From positions 140,906,036 to 140,970,035 of the forward strand of contig NC_134458.1 in the NCBI RefSeq assembly GCF_047948215.1: 64,000 nt of DNA, in the 5' to 3' direction. Origin of the DNA: Lycorma delicatula. Lineage: Eukaryota; Arthropoda; Insecta; Hemiptera; Fulgoridae. The notes under the pieces are model-generated. The model did not search any database. It was not told the origin of the DNA and saw only the letters and a list, made by a program, of their open reading frames with translations. Both the position numbers and the translations under genes were made by a program. This document shows positions 13,283 to 24,852 of this stretch, piece after piece (the first letter of the stretch is position 1; each line of letters starts with the position of its first letter).

Positions 13283-13306
<24 letters not shown>
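13283..13306. repeat. (TA)n microsatellite, right of TIR element
   Basis: Twelve TA units that start exactly at the right end of the T1 element. Confidence 0.95.
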
Positions 13307-13570
13307 CACGCAAGTAAAAACGTAATTTAATAAAATAAAAAATTATATAAAGTTAAATTAGAAAATTACAATGGTAAGTAAATAAATGACAGATGTTAGT
13401 AGGTATTGAGGTCTATTCTTAAACAATCATCTTACGCATTTCGTGGTTTTATTACTACATAACTGTACCACAGTTTTAAATAGAATGATGCCTTAACAAA
13501 TCTAGTTTTAAAATTGGCCTTTACGTAATCTTATTGTTTTCCATTTAATAAAATGGTATATTATTATTAT

Positions 13571-13613
<43 letters not shown>

Positions 13614-14514
13614 GCTGCTATTACTGTTACGAATACTCTTAACCATTTTCGCTTTTTTCTTAAATTAGCGAAACATGCATTTGTATGACTGAACGAATTA
13701 TATCTTTTTATTTATTATTATTGTTATTGTGATGAAATCATAGGTTTTGTAATTTTCTTAAATTAATAAATTTGACCTAATATTTGAGAAAAAGACCGTA
13801 ATGAAGAAATTGACAAAAAAATTATATGATAATAAATTATTATTTTAATATTAATGTTGAAAATAAATAAATGTTATGTGAAATAATATTAATGAGAATA
13901 ATACTGATTGCTGTTTTAAAACTTTTCTCAAACAATTATTTTAGATTAGTATGCTCTGGAAAAAACGTTTTACTGAAATATTTTTCTGAAATAGTTGATC
14001 AAAAGTCATTATAGGGTTACCAACGATTGGTCTTAAAATATGTTTTGCCTCCATAACCTATCTGAATATTTAATTATTGAATAATCCTCTTATATAATAT
14101 AAAACAATGATTAATATAAAATTTTCTGTTTTGAAACAATGCGTTAAATAGTATACTCCGTTTCAACTAGGTAAAGGAATATTTTTTACATTTATTATCT
14201 ATTTTCTGATAATTAATAATATTGTTATTGTATTCCGGGTTTTTCCTTATTTTCTATATAATTATTTATCTTTGTTAATATTATTTAATTTCAATCTATC
14301 TTTTATTCCATAATAATACAATGTATATCTATATTGCGCTCTATTTTACATCAATTTCCTCAGAATTAAATTCTCTACAAGTCTTTCTGACAAATTTCAC
14401 GCATTCATTAGACATTTAACAAAGTTTTTGTAATACAAACGTAAAAAATGTGTTTATAGACTACAACGTTTTCTGATTTACGTCGGATATTATAAAAACT
14501 ATTGGAGATATAGT
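13307..14514. other. AT-rich spacer with trinucleotide microsatellite
   Basis: Holds a TTA/ACT trinucleotide run at about 13560-13620 (some 15 ACT units, degenerating to GCT). No gene was seen. Confidence 0.7.
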
Positions 14515-14752
14515 TCTGAAACCTGTTTTATTCAGTCTGTCAGGCCATAAACCATAAAGTTTACCCCTTAATTTGGGTTCCTAGAATTTCAGTATGGTTT
14601 TATTCTTTTTGCTCAGGAATCAGGACGAAATCATTCATCAGCCGTAGCTCGCTAACAGACCCTTTCCGAACCCGTGTTATATGAACTTTTTTATTATTTT
14701 CGCTAGTAGAATGAGTTCACAAAGCGCCGGTAACACTACATGAATCACTGTA
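14515..14752. mobile_element. T1 TIR element, partial copy 2
   Basis: Carries only the right-hand TIR of the family. The segment 14560-14752 matches the right end of the 12-13 kb copy in order: TTAATTTGGGTTCC, then AGCTCGCTAACAGA, TTTCCGAACCCGTG and CATGAATCACTGTA. The left boundary is unclear and no partner TIR was found upstream. Confidence 0.7.
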
Positions 14753-15841
14753 TTATTTGTAAAATTTAACTACTGATCTAAATAATTATTTTTAATTAAA
14801 TTATATTAAGGAAGCAATTTCAGGGTTTATTCCTGCGTACTTCCAATATATTGTATTTAAAAAGAAAAAAAAACAATAATAATAAAACAAGCAGTAACGA
14901 ATAAACCATTAAAAATACAAAACCAATTGTGTGTATATATATATATATATATATATACATGTGTGTCTGTGTGTATGTATTTCTTCTGTTTTAATTAAGC
15001 AATAGCAAGAAATCTTAATAATCAGACAATGCTATAACAAGTTATGTTACAACAATCATTATTCTTTAGATTCGCAAAGTAAGAATCATTGTGTTTGCTG
15101 TTATTAACGGTGTAGTTATAGTGCCGTTGTAACCGTTTCATGATTTTTTACACACAGGTTAAGCTATATAATACTATATATAGTTAAGTTACTTGTTGGT
15201 AGGTCACAGATACATCCAATTGTCGCTCGCACGCATCCACACATACATACACGTGCAAATACGAGTATATACGTGATTATAATATAAAATCTTGATCTGT
15301 GACCGACAATTTTTCGGTGAAAAATGTCTAACAATAAAAGCTATAAATAAGATCTTTTAAAATCTAAGAGTTTAAATGCGAATACTGTTACCGGAATTGT
15401 ACTTCACGTAATTATTTCTGTTTTACTGATATCCTGTACAAAAGTAGGTCACGAACTGTAAAGTCCAACCACCTTTCCATTTAACAAGGAAACTAATACG
15501 TACGCAAACTCAAAATACAATCATTTCAGTCAGAATCAGAACACAGTAGCATTTGATTTGACCTATTATAAATATACAGGATTAGGAAAAAATCTTACGC
15601 AGTTCTGCGCAAGAGACTGACCTTTCGTTATTTTATTTTGTTTCCACATTTCCAATTGCAGCCTCGTAACGAACAACACTTCTAATTTGACCCGCTCAAA
15701 TGTTTTCGATCTTAAATTGAGTGTAACTCAATCCTCAAAAATCCTCCTTTAATTGAGCGTAACCAATCCTCGTAAAAAAATCGATGGATGAAGCCGTTAC
15801 TCGATGAAAATCCATCACAGAAAATAAACAAATATGCTATT
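14753..15841. other. AT-rich spacer with (TA)n
   Basis: Includes a TA run at 14934-14957 followed by a GT-rich stretch to about 14980. No supported gene. Confidence 0.55.
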
Positions 15842-16013
15842 TTATTTTCACAAAGTTATTTAAAAAATCACAAGAGCTGTTTCGGTATACAGTACATACC
15901 TCAGGTGATACAAATAGAATATTAGCTGAAGAAGTTACTGTGAACAGAAACAACTTTCTATTTGTACCTAAACAGCTGTCGTAGTTTTTTAAATAATTAT
16001 GTGAAAACGAAAT
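15842..16013. repeat. fold-back repeat, ~45-bp imperfect arms
   Basis: The arms 15842-15888 and 15970-16013 are imperfect reverse complements sharing TTATTTAAAAAA and AGCTGTTT. A further complementary pair lies inside them (CAAATAGAA near 15910 and TTCTATTTG near 15960). The left arm, read on the minus strand, contains CCGAAACAGCTC. This resembles the GAAA-plus-palindrome part of hammerhead motifs seen elsewhere in the window, but the 5' core is not intact. Confidence 0.65.
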
Positions 16014-16695
16014 AATATATTAGTTTATTTTCTTTTGCCAATCTTCATCAATTTTTCACACGCACTTCAGATACACTGTTACAGCATATATAAATTTCAG
16101 TAAAATTTATCTAGTAGTTTTTGAAATTTTTGAGCCATAAAATTTTATAAAGGCCTATAAATAAATATGTATAATATATATATATAGATATATATAAGGA
16201 AAGCACAATTTAAGTGAGTGGTATTTTCGTACTCCTCATACGTTAAAACGTAAAGAAAATTCATTTTTCACACTAAGCGACCGAAAGTAATGCCGTACTT
16301 TTCTTCGAAAAGTCGGTAGAAACAGTTGTAGCTAATATTGATTGGAAACTGGTTATAAAATAAGTTTATTGGAAAGATGAGTTTTAAAAAATATATTCTT
16401 CAAATAAATGAGAATTAATAGGTTAGGACAATTATCAGTAATGATGCAAAAATTTCGTTGTTGAACAATGATAGTGAACCAGTACTTAATAGTTTTTCAG
16501 AATTTTACATTTATTAAAACTCTTTTTATGAAAGTTTTAAATCATACATTAAATCACACATTAAAAACATTATTCTGTCTTATATTTTATGCATAATAAG
16601 GATAGGTAATATCTCTAACAGGTTTTTTCTTTTATGAAATAAATTTTTGTACATTTCAACCTATAGAAAAATCGTGCATTAGATTGTGTTAGGAA
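16014..16695. other. AT-rich spacer
   Basis: A short run of TA-rich repeats near 16165-16195; otherwise nothing recognised. Confidence 0.45.
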
Positions 16696-16706
16696 ACCAA
16701 TAAGCA

Positions 16707-17170
16707 TCACCGGGTTGATCTAGTGGTGAACACGTCTTCCCAAATCATCTGATTTGGAAGTCAGTAGTTCTAGCGTTCAAGTCCTAATAAAGCCAGTTAC
16801 ATTTATATACGGATTTGACTATTAGATCGTGGATACCGGTGTTCTTTGGTGATTGGGTTTCAATTAACCACACATTTCAGAAATGGTCGAACTGAGACTG
16901 TACAAAACTTTCTTTTTTCTTTCTTTTTCCTGTTTAGCCTCCGGTAATTACCGTTCAGATGATACTTCAGAGGATGAGTGAGGATGATATGTATGAGTGT
17001 AAATGAATGTAGTCTTATACAGTCTCAGTTCGACCATTACTGAAATGTGTGGTTAATTGAGAGACTGTACAAGACTAAACTTCATTTACACTCATACATA
17101 TCATCTTCATTCATCCTCTGAAGTAATACCTGAACGGTAATTCCCGGAGGCTAAACAGAAAAAAGAGGCT
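16707..17170 (+). mobile_element. SINE S1, copy 2 (outer), interrupted
   Basis: A full-length plus-strand SINE of about 297 bp once the inner insertion and one duplicated copy are removed. The tRNA-like head shows an A-box-like GATCTAGTGGTGA at 16716-16728 and a B-box-like CGTTCAAGTCC at 16774-16784 (RNA polymerase III internal promoter). It ends in an A-rich tail. Exact 11-bp flanks ACCAATAAGCA at 16696-16706 and 17171-17181 are its target-site duplication. The body is split after 16908 by a second SINE. Mobilisation would need RT and endonuclease from a partner non-LTR element; the partner is unknown. Confidence 0.92.
16909..17060 (-). mobile_element. SINE S1, copy 3 (inner, 5'-truncated)
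   Basis: A minus-strand SINE fragment inserted into copy 2. Its A-rich tail (T-rich on the plus strand) begins at 16909, and its 5' end is cut off at TTAATTGA near 17060. It is flanked by GAGACTGTACAAAAC (16894-16908) and GAGACTGTACAAGAC (17061-17075), a 15-bp duplication of the host SINE with one mismatch. Truncation, tail and duplication together are the signature of target-primed reverse transcription. Confidence 0.92.
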
Positions 17171-17181
17171 ACCAATAAGCA

Positions 17182-17929
17182 GAAGTAGTTTCAGCGGTTT
17201 TGACTGTTTTTAAGTTAACTTTAATTAAGATTGCCTAAAGCTACTACTGTAGTTATTTGTATTTTTTTAAATCTTATTCTAAAAACAATATTATTACAAT
17301 ATATACACCCTAAATACATTACACTCCTTTTTTGGCAGTGTGTAAAAAGTACTCGTTTTCTTACATTCATCTAAACCATTTCGAAAAAAATACGTTAATG
17401 AGTGTTTCATAAAGTATTTTTTATACTGAAATCAAAAATATATTTATTCTAAGATACTTTATCACATCACGTTTTTGAGTTATCATAGTTTAAAAATCCT
17501 TATTATGCCATTTTTTACGCATAATAGAAATAATTTGTTATCTTGTGCATTATGTTGTAAACATGCCTGGTACGTCTAAGAGTGTGACTAATTTCAGAAT
17601 AAATTACTGGAATAAATAAAAGCTGCGTCAAATATATGATGTCGTCGAAACCATAATCTAATTAATGAATCATCCTAAAATAATATCTCTTTCTTTGAAA
17701 ACACTCAATGCAACTAATGTCAGTGGTAGTTAAACTAATGTGCACTAGTACATGTTACATCGTACAAGTTGAGTTAGCTATTGTCAGTTATTTCTTTCAG
17801 TTAATCAATTACGTACGTTCCTTTAGTCAACCCTCAGTACGTTGTTTTGCCACATTTACACATAAAATTGGGATTGATGAAGAATTTTGTTAAAACACTA
17901 ATTTAAGATAAATTTTTATTAGGTTAAGG
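17182..17929. other. AT-rich spacer
   Basis: Only chance open frames (for example 17708-17893). Nothing supported. Confidence 0.45.
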
Positions 17930-18345
17930 GAAGCCAAATTAAAAGAAAGAATGTTCGTTGGACCTCAAATTAGAAAATTATTCAGTGATAAAAATTTTGA
18001 CATAAAGTTGAATAACGTAATGCTACCGGTATGAAAATCATTTAAGAATGTAGTCCATATTTTCTTAGAAAAAACAAAGGAGAAAATATGTTTTAGTACA
18101 AAATCTCTTGTTGAACTAAAAAAATTTAAGCTGCCGGATGTAATTAAAATTCCAGTTTTTCATTCAATCTTGACTTTCTCTCCACGAATTTTGGTGCTGT
18201 GAGAAATGAGCAGGAGAACCCTTTCACAAGGATATATTGAAAATGGAGCAGTGTTACCGAGGTAGATGAAAAAATCGAGATGAGCGACTACCGTTGGTTT
18301 ATACAAGGAGAGGACCCTACCGTACACAAAAGAAGAAATAATTTA
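17930..18345 (+). pseudogene. fragment of an arthropod transposon-associated protein
   Basis: The plus strand encodes, across frames, words I associate with a protein found repeatedly in arthropod genomes and tied to mobile DNA. First comes VGPQIRKLFSD (from about 17955), then SFKNVVHIFL near 18045. Next is HSILTF followed by a region resembling LGAVSDEQGE near 18200. It ends with a DYRWFIQGEDPTVHKRR-type tail near 18285-18330. In that family the last block reads approximately DYCW...HKRK. Stops and frameshifts break it. The plus-strand frame 18280-18498 starts within it and continues into unrelated AT-rich sequence. The enzymatic function and transposon superfamily are unknown to me. Recognition is from memory of the motif pattern. 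Confidence 0.5.
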
Positions 18346-18936
18346 TTTGTTCACCGACTCCAGTTATCGCTAATTGTAGGTACGTTTTATCTGTTATACT
18401 TGTACTTAAAACCGTTTATTTTTTATTTAATAAGCAAAATAAAATATGATTATTGGAAAAATTTTTATAACACATTACAAAATTTATTATACCTATAAAC
18501 TTTGTCGCTTTCAAAATTTCATATTATTATAAATTTCATATATATTATCAAATTTCATATTTATTATTGTTCTGAAAAACTTTTTCGATTCGTAGATCAG
18601 TGTTATTTATGTGACTATATATTAATTAATCTTTAATCAATTAATATTTGTTGTTTTATTTTTTCATTAATTATTTTCTTATATATATAATTTCCTCGCT
18701 GTCTATTATTAACGATTATTTAGTAGTCAAAATGAATATCTAATTTTAGATTATACGTAAACGGTACAAACTTACATCAAGGTTTTAACAATATGTAAAA
18801 TTCATAAAAAATGAAGTGTCAATATTATTTTTCACTTCAAATCGGTGATTAAAACATTCTTGTCCAATAGAAAGTTAGAATATAAGTCCTAGTAAATAAA
18901 CTTTGTGTTGGGTCAGGAACAAAAACACAGTAATTC
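18346..18936. other. AT-rich spacer
   Basis: No gene or defined repeat was recognised. Confidence 0.45.
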
Positions 18937-19562
18937 TTTACAGAGAATGATTTACGAATAATGTAACAAACTTTCAGAACATGTCCTAGTAGTGAAAATA
19001 AAGAAGAAAGCTCATATAAACATAGGCTCGGAAACGCTTTATTAGCGAGTGTCGGCTGGCAAAAGATTCGATCTGATTTTATTTCGTTTACTATTTAATT
19101 AAATCCATCACATTTTGAAATGTTTTTCTTTTATTTTTAAATAAACTTCGACATTTTTATGTTTGTATTAACATTTTACTGAGAATAAAATTCTGTACAA
19201 GGTTTATTTAAAATATTTGTGTGTTTATTACCCATTTAATAGTGTTATTTTAAGTCAATATTTTGTTTTCACCCCAGATTTCTCAAAAACGAATAAAAAT
19301 ACAGTTCAGAGATCAAACTTTTTCATTTTTTAAGTCAATTTCATATCAAACCACTAAATTTACACCTTAATTTGGGTCCCAAGAATTATAATCTGGCTTA
19401 ACTTTTACCGAAGGCGAAAAAATCTGGGCAAAATCTTTTGTCAACCGATACTTGCTAACGAATCGTTTGCGAACCTATGTTTAAACAAACTGTCTTCTTT
19501 ATTTTTATCAGTAGAACATTGCCTGAAAGTTTGTAACATTCTTCATAAATCACTTAGTATAT
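18937..19562. mobile_element. T1 TIR element, copy 3
   Basis: A shorter (about 620 bp) complete member of the family at 12.06-13.28 kb. The left end (AGAGAATGATTTACGAA) and right end (TTCATAAATCACTTAG) are reverse complements, and the CTCGGAAACG and TTAGCGAGTGTCGG blocks are present in both arms. It has no coding capacity. The internal part differs in length from copy 1, so copies have lost different internal segments. Confidence 0.75.
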
Positions 19563-20248
19563 CTTTACTGACAGCAGAGGCAAGTAAATAACACATTAAT
19601 TTACAAAAGTATAAATTGCATTAATCTGTTATTATATACTGTCTGTTTCAGACATTTTTGTGATTGTAATCCACATAAAAGAACTGAAGTAACCAGAGCT
19701 AATTTATGTTTATTATAGAGCCAGAGTCCTTGTGGTGAATCAAGCAAGGTTGTTAATATCACTTGAATTTCGTTGGGCTTGCTATGCTGATATACAACTG
19801 TATATCAGCATAGCGAAGAAAACAATTGTAAACTACTTCGTTTCTCACTTTCCTTAGAGACCTAGCATGAAATGGTTGTAATTACTAAAAATAATTACAT
19901 CGTTTTTAATAGTGAATTATATCTCTTGTCAGGTTGCCCAAACCCATTTATATAGTTAATCGTTATAGTATATACTTAACATACAAACAGTATAGAATTT
20001 TGATTTAAAAAAAATTAATAACCGCAGTCATTATTAGTCTTGGACTTAATGAATGAATAACTTTGGGTGAAATCTTGTACTCGACCAATAGACTTGATTA
20101 TTATTACTTCCGATAATTATCACTTGATTATTACCTAATGTATTTAATGTATTATCAATCGATGTATTTGCCTAATAAATGATTAAACATCTTTTATGGT
20201 AAGATAAACCCTCATAAAAATATTAACTATAATAAATACAGCTTGTCA
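19563..20248. other. AT-rich spacer with a hairpin
   Basis: Contains the inverted repeat at 19781-19814, listed separately. No gene. Confidence 0.5.
19781..19814. repeat. perfect 15-bp inverted repeat, 4-nt loop
   Basis: Arms 19781-19795 and 19800-19814 are exact complements around an AACT tetraloop. It looks like a strong stem-loop without a U-tract. Function unknown. Confidence 0.9.
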
Positions 20249-20270
20249 TTTTTTTTGGGGGGGGGGGGGG
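20249..20270. repeat. homopolymer T8-G14 at 3' end of I-like element
   Basis: Eight T followed by fourteen G on the plus strand. In the orientation of the retrotransposon this is a C14 run followed by A8, that is, the end of its 3' UTR plus a short A tail. Confidence 0.85.
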
Positions 20271-20567
20271 AGGTGTAAAACGCTTTTGCGTTATCAACGC
20301 CCGGGTCAAAATAATAACAAGAGGCTTCTCAGATATTAAAATATTAGAAAAATAAGGTTAAAACTATAATGAAAATCAAGACAATAATAGGAATAAAATT
20401 GAAATAATAAAAGAAACGCAACAATTAGGATAATAATGTAACACAAATTAAAAAAATAATATCAGAATTTATGACGGGTTAAATGTTAAGTTTATTAGCT
20501 CTTCTTAGAAGTAACAATACCTGGTATAGTACATTCTTGTCATTTTATAGGACGCGCCGTATGTCTC

Positions 20568-23220
20568 TCAGCAATTTAAATTTGCGATGTAACTTACGCA
20601 GTCTTCAAGGATGTGCTGCACAATCAAGCGGCAATCGCATCGGACGCTCAGTGGTGGGCTCTCCGCTGACATCAGGTATCCGTGAGTAGCTCCGATATGT
20701 CCTAATCGCAATTGGCACGAGACCACTTTCTCTCGGCGAAGCTTTCTGCATGAAGAGACCCATGGTAACACAGTATCTTTGATTTGTCAGAGTTTATTAT
20801 GCGCTACAACGGATAACTCCGCGAAAGTAAAACTAACCTTAACTATAGTCGCCCTGCCACCTTCTTCGAAGTGTATGTTTAATGGAATTGATAAAATCGG
20901 TAGTTGTAACTCGAGTGGTGAAAGGCGGTTGGCTACATGCGTCTTTAGCAGCGGAATCCGCACGTTCATTACCCAGGATTCCCACATGGCTAGGGATCCA
21001 GCAGAAATTCACCTGTGTGTTGTACCATTTAATTCAGCGATTGTATTATGTAATTCAGTGACGAGGATGTCTGAAATACAAATGCTATAAAGCTTGGAAA
21101 GCACTATACGAATATCTACAGATAAGGATGTGACGATACTTTAATTTAATGATATTCAAGATAGCGTACAATTCAGCATTGTAAACACTTGTAATACCAA
21201 GTAGACCAAAAATAGAAGTTCTGACATTTACTACAAAAATGCACCCAACGGTATCATTCTGCTTCAACCCATCTGTGTATACTACTGCGGCTGGGTTTGA
21301 CTCTGATAGAAAATAGTAAAATGTTTGATGAAAGAAGAGAGGAGTTGTTAATTGTTTTATATATACGATGAGGTAATTATTTTTAATGGGATCGAGTCTC
21401 CATGGAGGATATGTTCAGAGATAAGTTCAAAATTATAATAAGGTCAAAATTTATAAGGTACTTTAAACGCCAAGTATGGACACCCATTGGTGCTGTATTA
21501 CGTGGATGGTTTTCATACCGTTGAAAATGAACGATTTCGAGGACGGTTTTAAGAACCGGCTGATTTGGTTGTTCTTTAAGACGAGCAGAGTAAGATGCTA
21601 GCAGCTGGTCCTGCCTATCCCAAAGTGACTTAATGGAATCAACAAGTATGCTTGCGACAACGCGCCACTGGCAAAACGAAGAAAAGAGTGGTGTATGGCA
21701 TTCAGCATCTCAAGCACGGTATGACACGCTGAACAGTAGACGATACAAACGCATCGGACTAAAGAATAATAAAAACGTAATATACATGATCAGTTAGCTC
21801 TTCACTTAGTGTCCTTAGGGCTTTTAGCAGTAGGTGATGAAGGGCCGAATTGATAAGGTTTGAAAGCATACTGAGACTGATGTTATCAGGCCCAAGGGAG
21901 GTGTCGCGTGAGTTTTTAATGCATGTGTCCACTCGTTGAATGTAAAGGGAGCATTTAATTTGCCGACCGAATCATCAATTTTTAACGATATTATTTCTAT
22001 TCGTATCTTATATTTCAGAAATTCATTAGTATATCATGAAGTTAGGGACACCAAACGAAACAAAAATCAGCTAGGTTAGTCGCAGCTGCAGAAGATGACT
22101 TGAGGAGTCTTCCTTCATGAATAAGGCCGAGGTGAGAGTGTTTGTGTGATTCACAAATTGCACGAAGTTTTCCCCACAAAGCAGGAGTAGTGCGTGAGTT
22201 CGTGTCAACGTAATTCCTCCGTGACTTTTGCTAGCGTCTATGAATACGCAACGACATACTGCTCCAGCTCTACGATATAAATCTACAAGTTAATTTGTAG
22301 GTCTACGGTTAAATTAACGAAGTGCCTGCTGTCGTTTCTTAATCGCGTTTTGGCAATCATCATTCCACCAGAGAATGGAGGGACGCCTTGAATTTCCTGA
22401 TATTTGTGGAATGATTCTACTAGCATTCTCGAGTACCAGGGAGGTAAAAGAGGTAAGTTGATGTAGGGTATAAGCACTATCGTCATACTGTGATACTGTG
22501 ATGAAAAGGCTTTATGGTAATTGTCCCGTTTGTTCTTTCAACAATTTATCTCCGTGGTCTTTTGTTCACCTCTCGGTCGGCACCAAAAACAATGTTAAGT
22601 GTTTTATGGACGCTGCCGTGTAAGTTATCTCAAACAAACCAATTAATATGAGGGAGTAAACTTGGTGAGCATAAGGAGAGGTCAATATTGAACAAAGTAC
22701 CAGTCAATGACGACAAAAACGTGCATGATCCGTCGTTCAGTAGATAGAGGCCCAAGTCCTGTCTCATTCTGTTTGTAATATTTCCTCGAGGGAACAGATT
22801 GTTGAGCTCCAATATGGTGGGAATTAAAGTCTTCTACTATTAACGATGATGTTGGTATTTGGACTAGGAGATTTTTGTATCTAGTGCAACATACTCGGAG
22901 TTTGGTGAGAGGTATAAATTGCAGATATATAATTTGAATGGGATCTCCACGGCGACTGCGGAGATGTGGGTAGCTAGTGGTATCCTTGTACTTGATACCC
23001 TGTCCTGCATGAAGATAGCAACCCCACCACTTTCTCTACTATCAACGAGACAGTCGTATATCTCATAAAAATAGCTCTGAGAGTTACTGCATCTTGTTGC
23101 AGAAGGTACGTTTCCTGGAAGCACATTACTAAAGTTTCCTGTGCACGTATCAATACCCTAACATCTTCAACCCGGAAAAGAAGACCTCGTACGTTCCTCT
23201 GGATAATGTTCATAGATGAA
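20568..23220 (-). pseudogene. ORF2 remnant: endonuclease, partial RT, RNase H
   Basis: In coding order from 23213 downward: an endonuclease start with IIQRNVRG and CFQETYL (22974-23213); DSRESGGVAIF; an endonuclease C-terminal LYLLNDGSCTF...NIDLSLCSPS (22630-22812); a linker with a GGMMIAKTRLR-type motif near 22350; RT fingers LGPDNISLSML near 21890; then an abrupt join to a thumb-like VLEMLNAIHHSFLRFASGAL near 21700. RNase H follows at about 21290-20900, with YTDG, an NAELYAI Glu and a SHVGILGNERAD block. The third catalytic Asp appears lost: CRYS stands where the family has CTDS. The C-terminal tail QLRLGHIGATHGYL ends at 20568. It cannot encode an active polymerase. Confidence 0.8.
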
Positions 23221-23299
23221 GGTAAGTATAGGTATATATAGATATTACAGATATATAAAAATTATTTATACGTGATTCTGATTTTCCGTTGTAAATAAT

Positions 23300-24640
23300 A
23301 CTGTGTGCAGATTATTCACGAATATTATCCGGTTTTTCTTTCCTGTGTTTATAACTTTCACGAAGTTCTTTGCTTCTTCGGGCACCTCATCCCCTATCAT
23401 ATCCTCAAAGATATCTCGAGATGGTGGTAGGAATTTGGAAGCCTGGGAAGCCGGAGATACCGCACCAGGCGTTGAATTTTTGATAGATCTCTTTAAAGGG
23501 ATCTTGCTTGCTGCGTAGGTGGTGCAGCGGGGATTTTATTTGGCGTTGTATCGATTAAAGTGGTTTTCGTTAAAACACTGATGTTTCCACTAATAATACG
23601 TTTTTTCTTACTTTTACTCTTACTTAGCTCTGAAATAGTTGCTGTGAGCGAGACAACTTGATCAGAAAAATCTGAACGATAAACTTGATCAGATAAAAAT
23701 CTGAGTTGCTTAATTCACTGCAGTTTCCACACTGTTTACTACCTGTATTTTCAGGGGCTTGGCTTGATGTAGCGGCAGCAAAAGAGACGTCTGGTTTAAG
23801 TAGGTTCTGGGAGCTCTATGTCTTCTTGTATTCTTTTCGTGCGGCCGAAAACGATAGTTTCTGCTCAGTACAAAGTTTGAGAATTGCTTTTTCTTTTTTA
23901 AAAGTTGTGTAATCTATCGAGAGAGCAGAATGCGACCCTCCATGTAAATACATTTTTCTTTCTCCTGACAGTCAGTATCTTTGTGGCCTTCATTTGTACA
24001 TCTAGGATATATTACGGTGTTTGGGCAAGATGTGGTATGGCCATTCCTTTGACATTGGAAACATCGCCGTGGATTAGGGATGAATGGTTGTACTCTAACC
24101 GTCAGGTATCCTAGTTTAATCTTCTCCAGTGGCGTGGGAAGGTTGGACGTCAAAATAAAGGTGGGAGTAGGTTCTTCCATCCCATTCTGACATTTCATTA
24201 TTTTCTTCATCTCTATAACACCTTAGGAACGAAACTTTTCAACAATTTCGCTAACGTCCATCTCAAGAAGATCACGGAAAAAATGACTCCTAGGATAGTA
24301 TTAAAGGTTTTATGAAATACTGCACTTATAACATACCCCCCATATTGATTAGACGTAACAGCGATGGACTCTGCTCATCACTGAAAGTCTTTATTAGTAT
24401 CGATCCGTCACTCAGTTTTCTTACGTTCTTATGACCCTTACACCAATTACTGATTGATCTTAATCTGACCAAGGTTATTGATCTATTACCATATAATCTA
24501 TTAACTTGACCAATTACCTTATTGCTCGGTAAAGACGATCATTATGAAGGGAGCCACCTTCCTGATTTTTCCGTAGAACTACAAATCTGATATTTGCATA
24601 TTACAGGTGTGATTTGTCACCATTTATATTATTATTTACC
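23300..24640 (-). pseudogene. ORF1 (gag-like) remnant with CCHC zinc knuckles
   Basis: The minus-strand frame 23914-24210 holds CFQCQRNGHTTSCPN, a CCHC zinc knuckle, followed by a second Cys/His cluster (YPRCTNEGHKDTDC). Upstream in coding sense, other frames near 24330-24440 give KLSDGSILIKTFSDE and FHKTFNT, and near 24560 FVVLRKNQEGG. These correspond in order to KYLVITKEEG, IQSQKILGLKK and HGTLNTSR of the ORF1 at 59.75 kb. The ORF1 protein binds element RNA. The C-terminal part (23300-23900) is low in recognisable motifs. Multiple frameshifts. Confidence 0.75.
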
Positions 24641-24769
24641 GCGGGACAACTACCGTCATCAGACAAAGCAGATCAAGGTCTTTTCACAAGACTAACATTG
24701 GTGGTTTTTTAAGATGGACCACCAGACATCATGGGGTTTATCTGCGGAATACTAATGTTGGTCCCTTTA

Positions 24770-24788
24770 TTTTCCTGTTTAGCCTCTG
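24770..24788 (-). mobile_element. SINE S1, copy 4, left part
   Basis: The tail-proximal SINE block (TTTTCCTGTTTAGCCTC) stops abruptly at about 24788, where the R1-like element begins. The rest resumes at 27877 in the same orientation. Confidence 0.7.
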
Positions 24789-24852
24789 GAACCAGCGGCA
24801 GCGATGCTGGACACCGGGTAGGGGGTAGGCAGTGCAGGCCGTATGATATTGC

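Larger units (their letters stand above)
20249..24750 (-). mobile_element. I-clade-like non-LTR retrotransposon, internally deleted
   Basis: A minus-strand element with the classic order ORF1 (zinc knuckle), endonuclease, RT remnant and RNase H, ending in a short 3' UTR and A tail near 20249. The element at 59.15-64 kb has the same layout and similar motifs. The 3' UTR just inside the tail has AACGCAAAAGCG near 20280. The RT palm is missing: coding jumps from the fingers to the thumb around 21770-21830. The 5' limit near 24750 is approximate and abuts the SINE/R1-like composite. The I-clade label is inferred from the RNase H domain plus CCHC ORF1. Confidence 0.8.

Noticed and set aside
18280..18498. 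Small membrane-protein-like frame (72 codons)
   Set aside because: Its start overlaps the transposon protein remnant, and the hydrophobic part is AT-rich read-through.
20779..21090. 103-codon plus-strand frame
   Set aside because: Antisense to the RNase H domain of the minus-strand I-like element.
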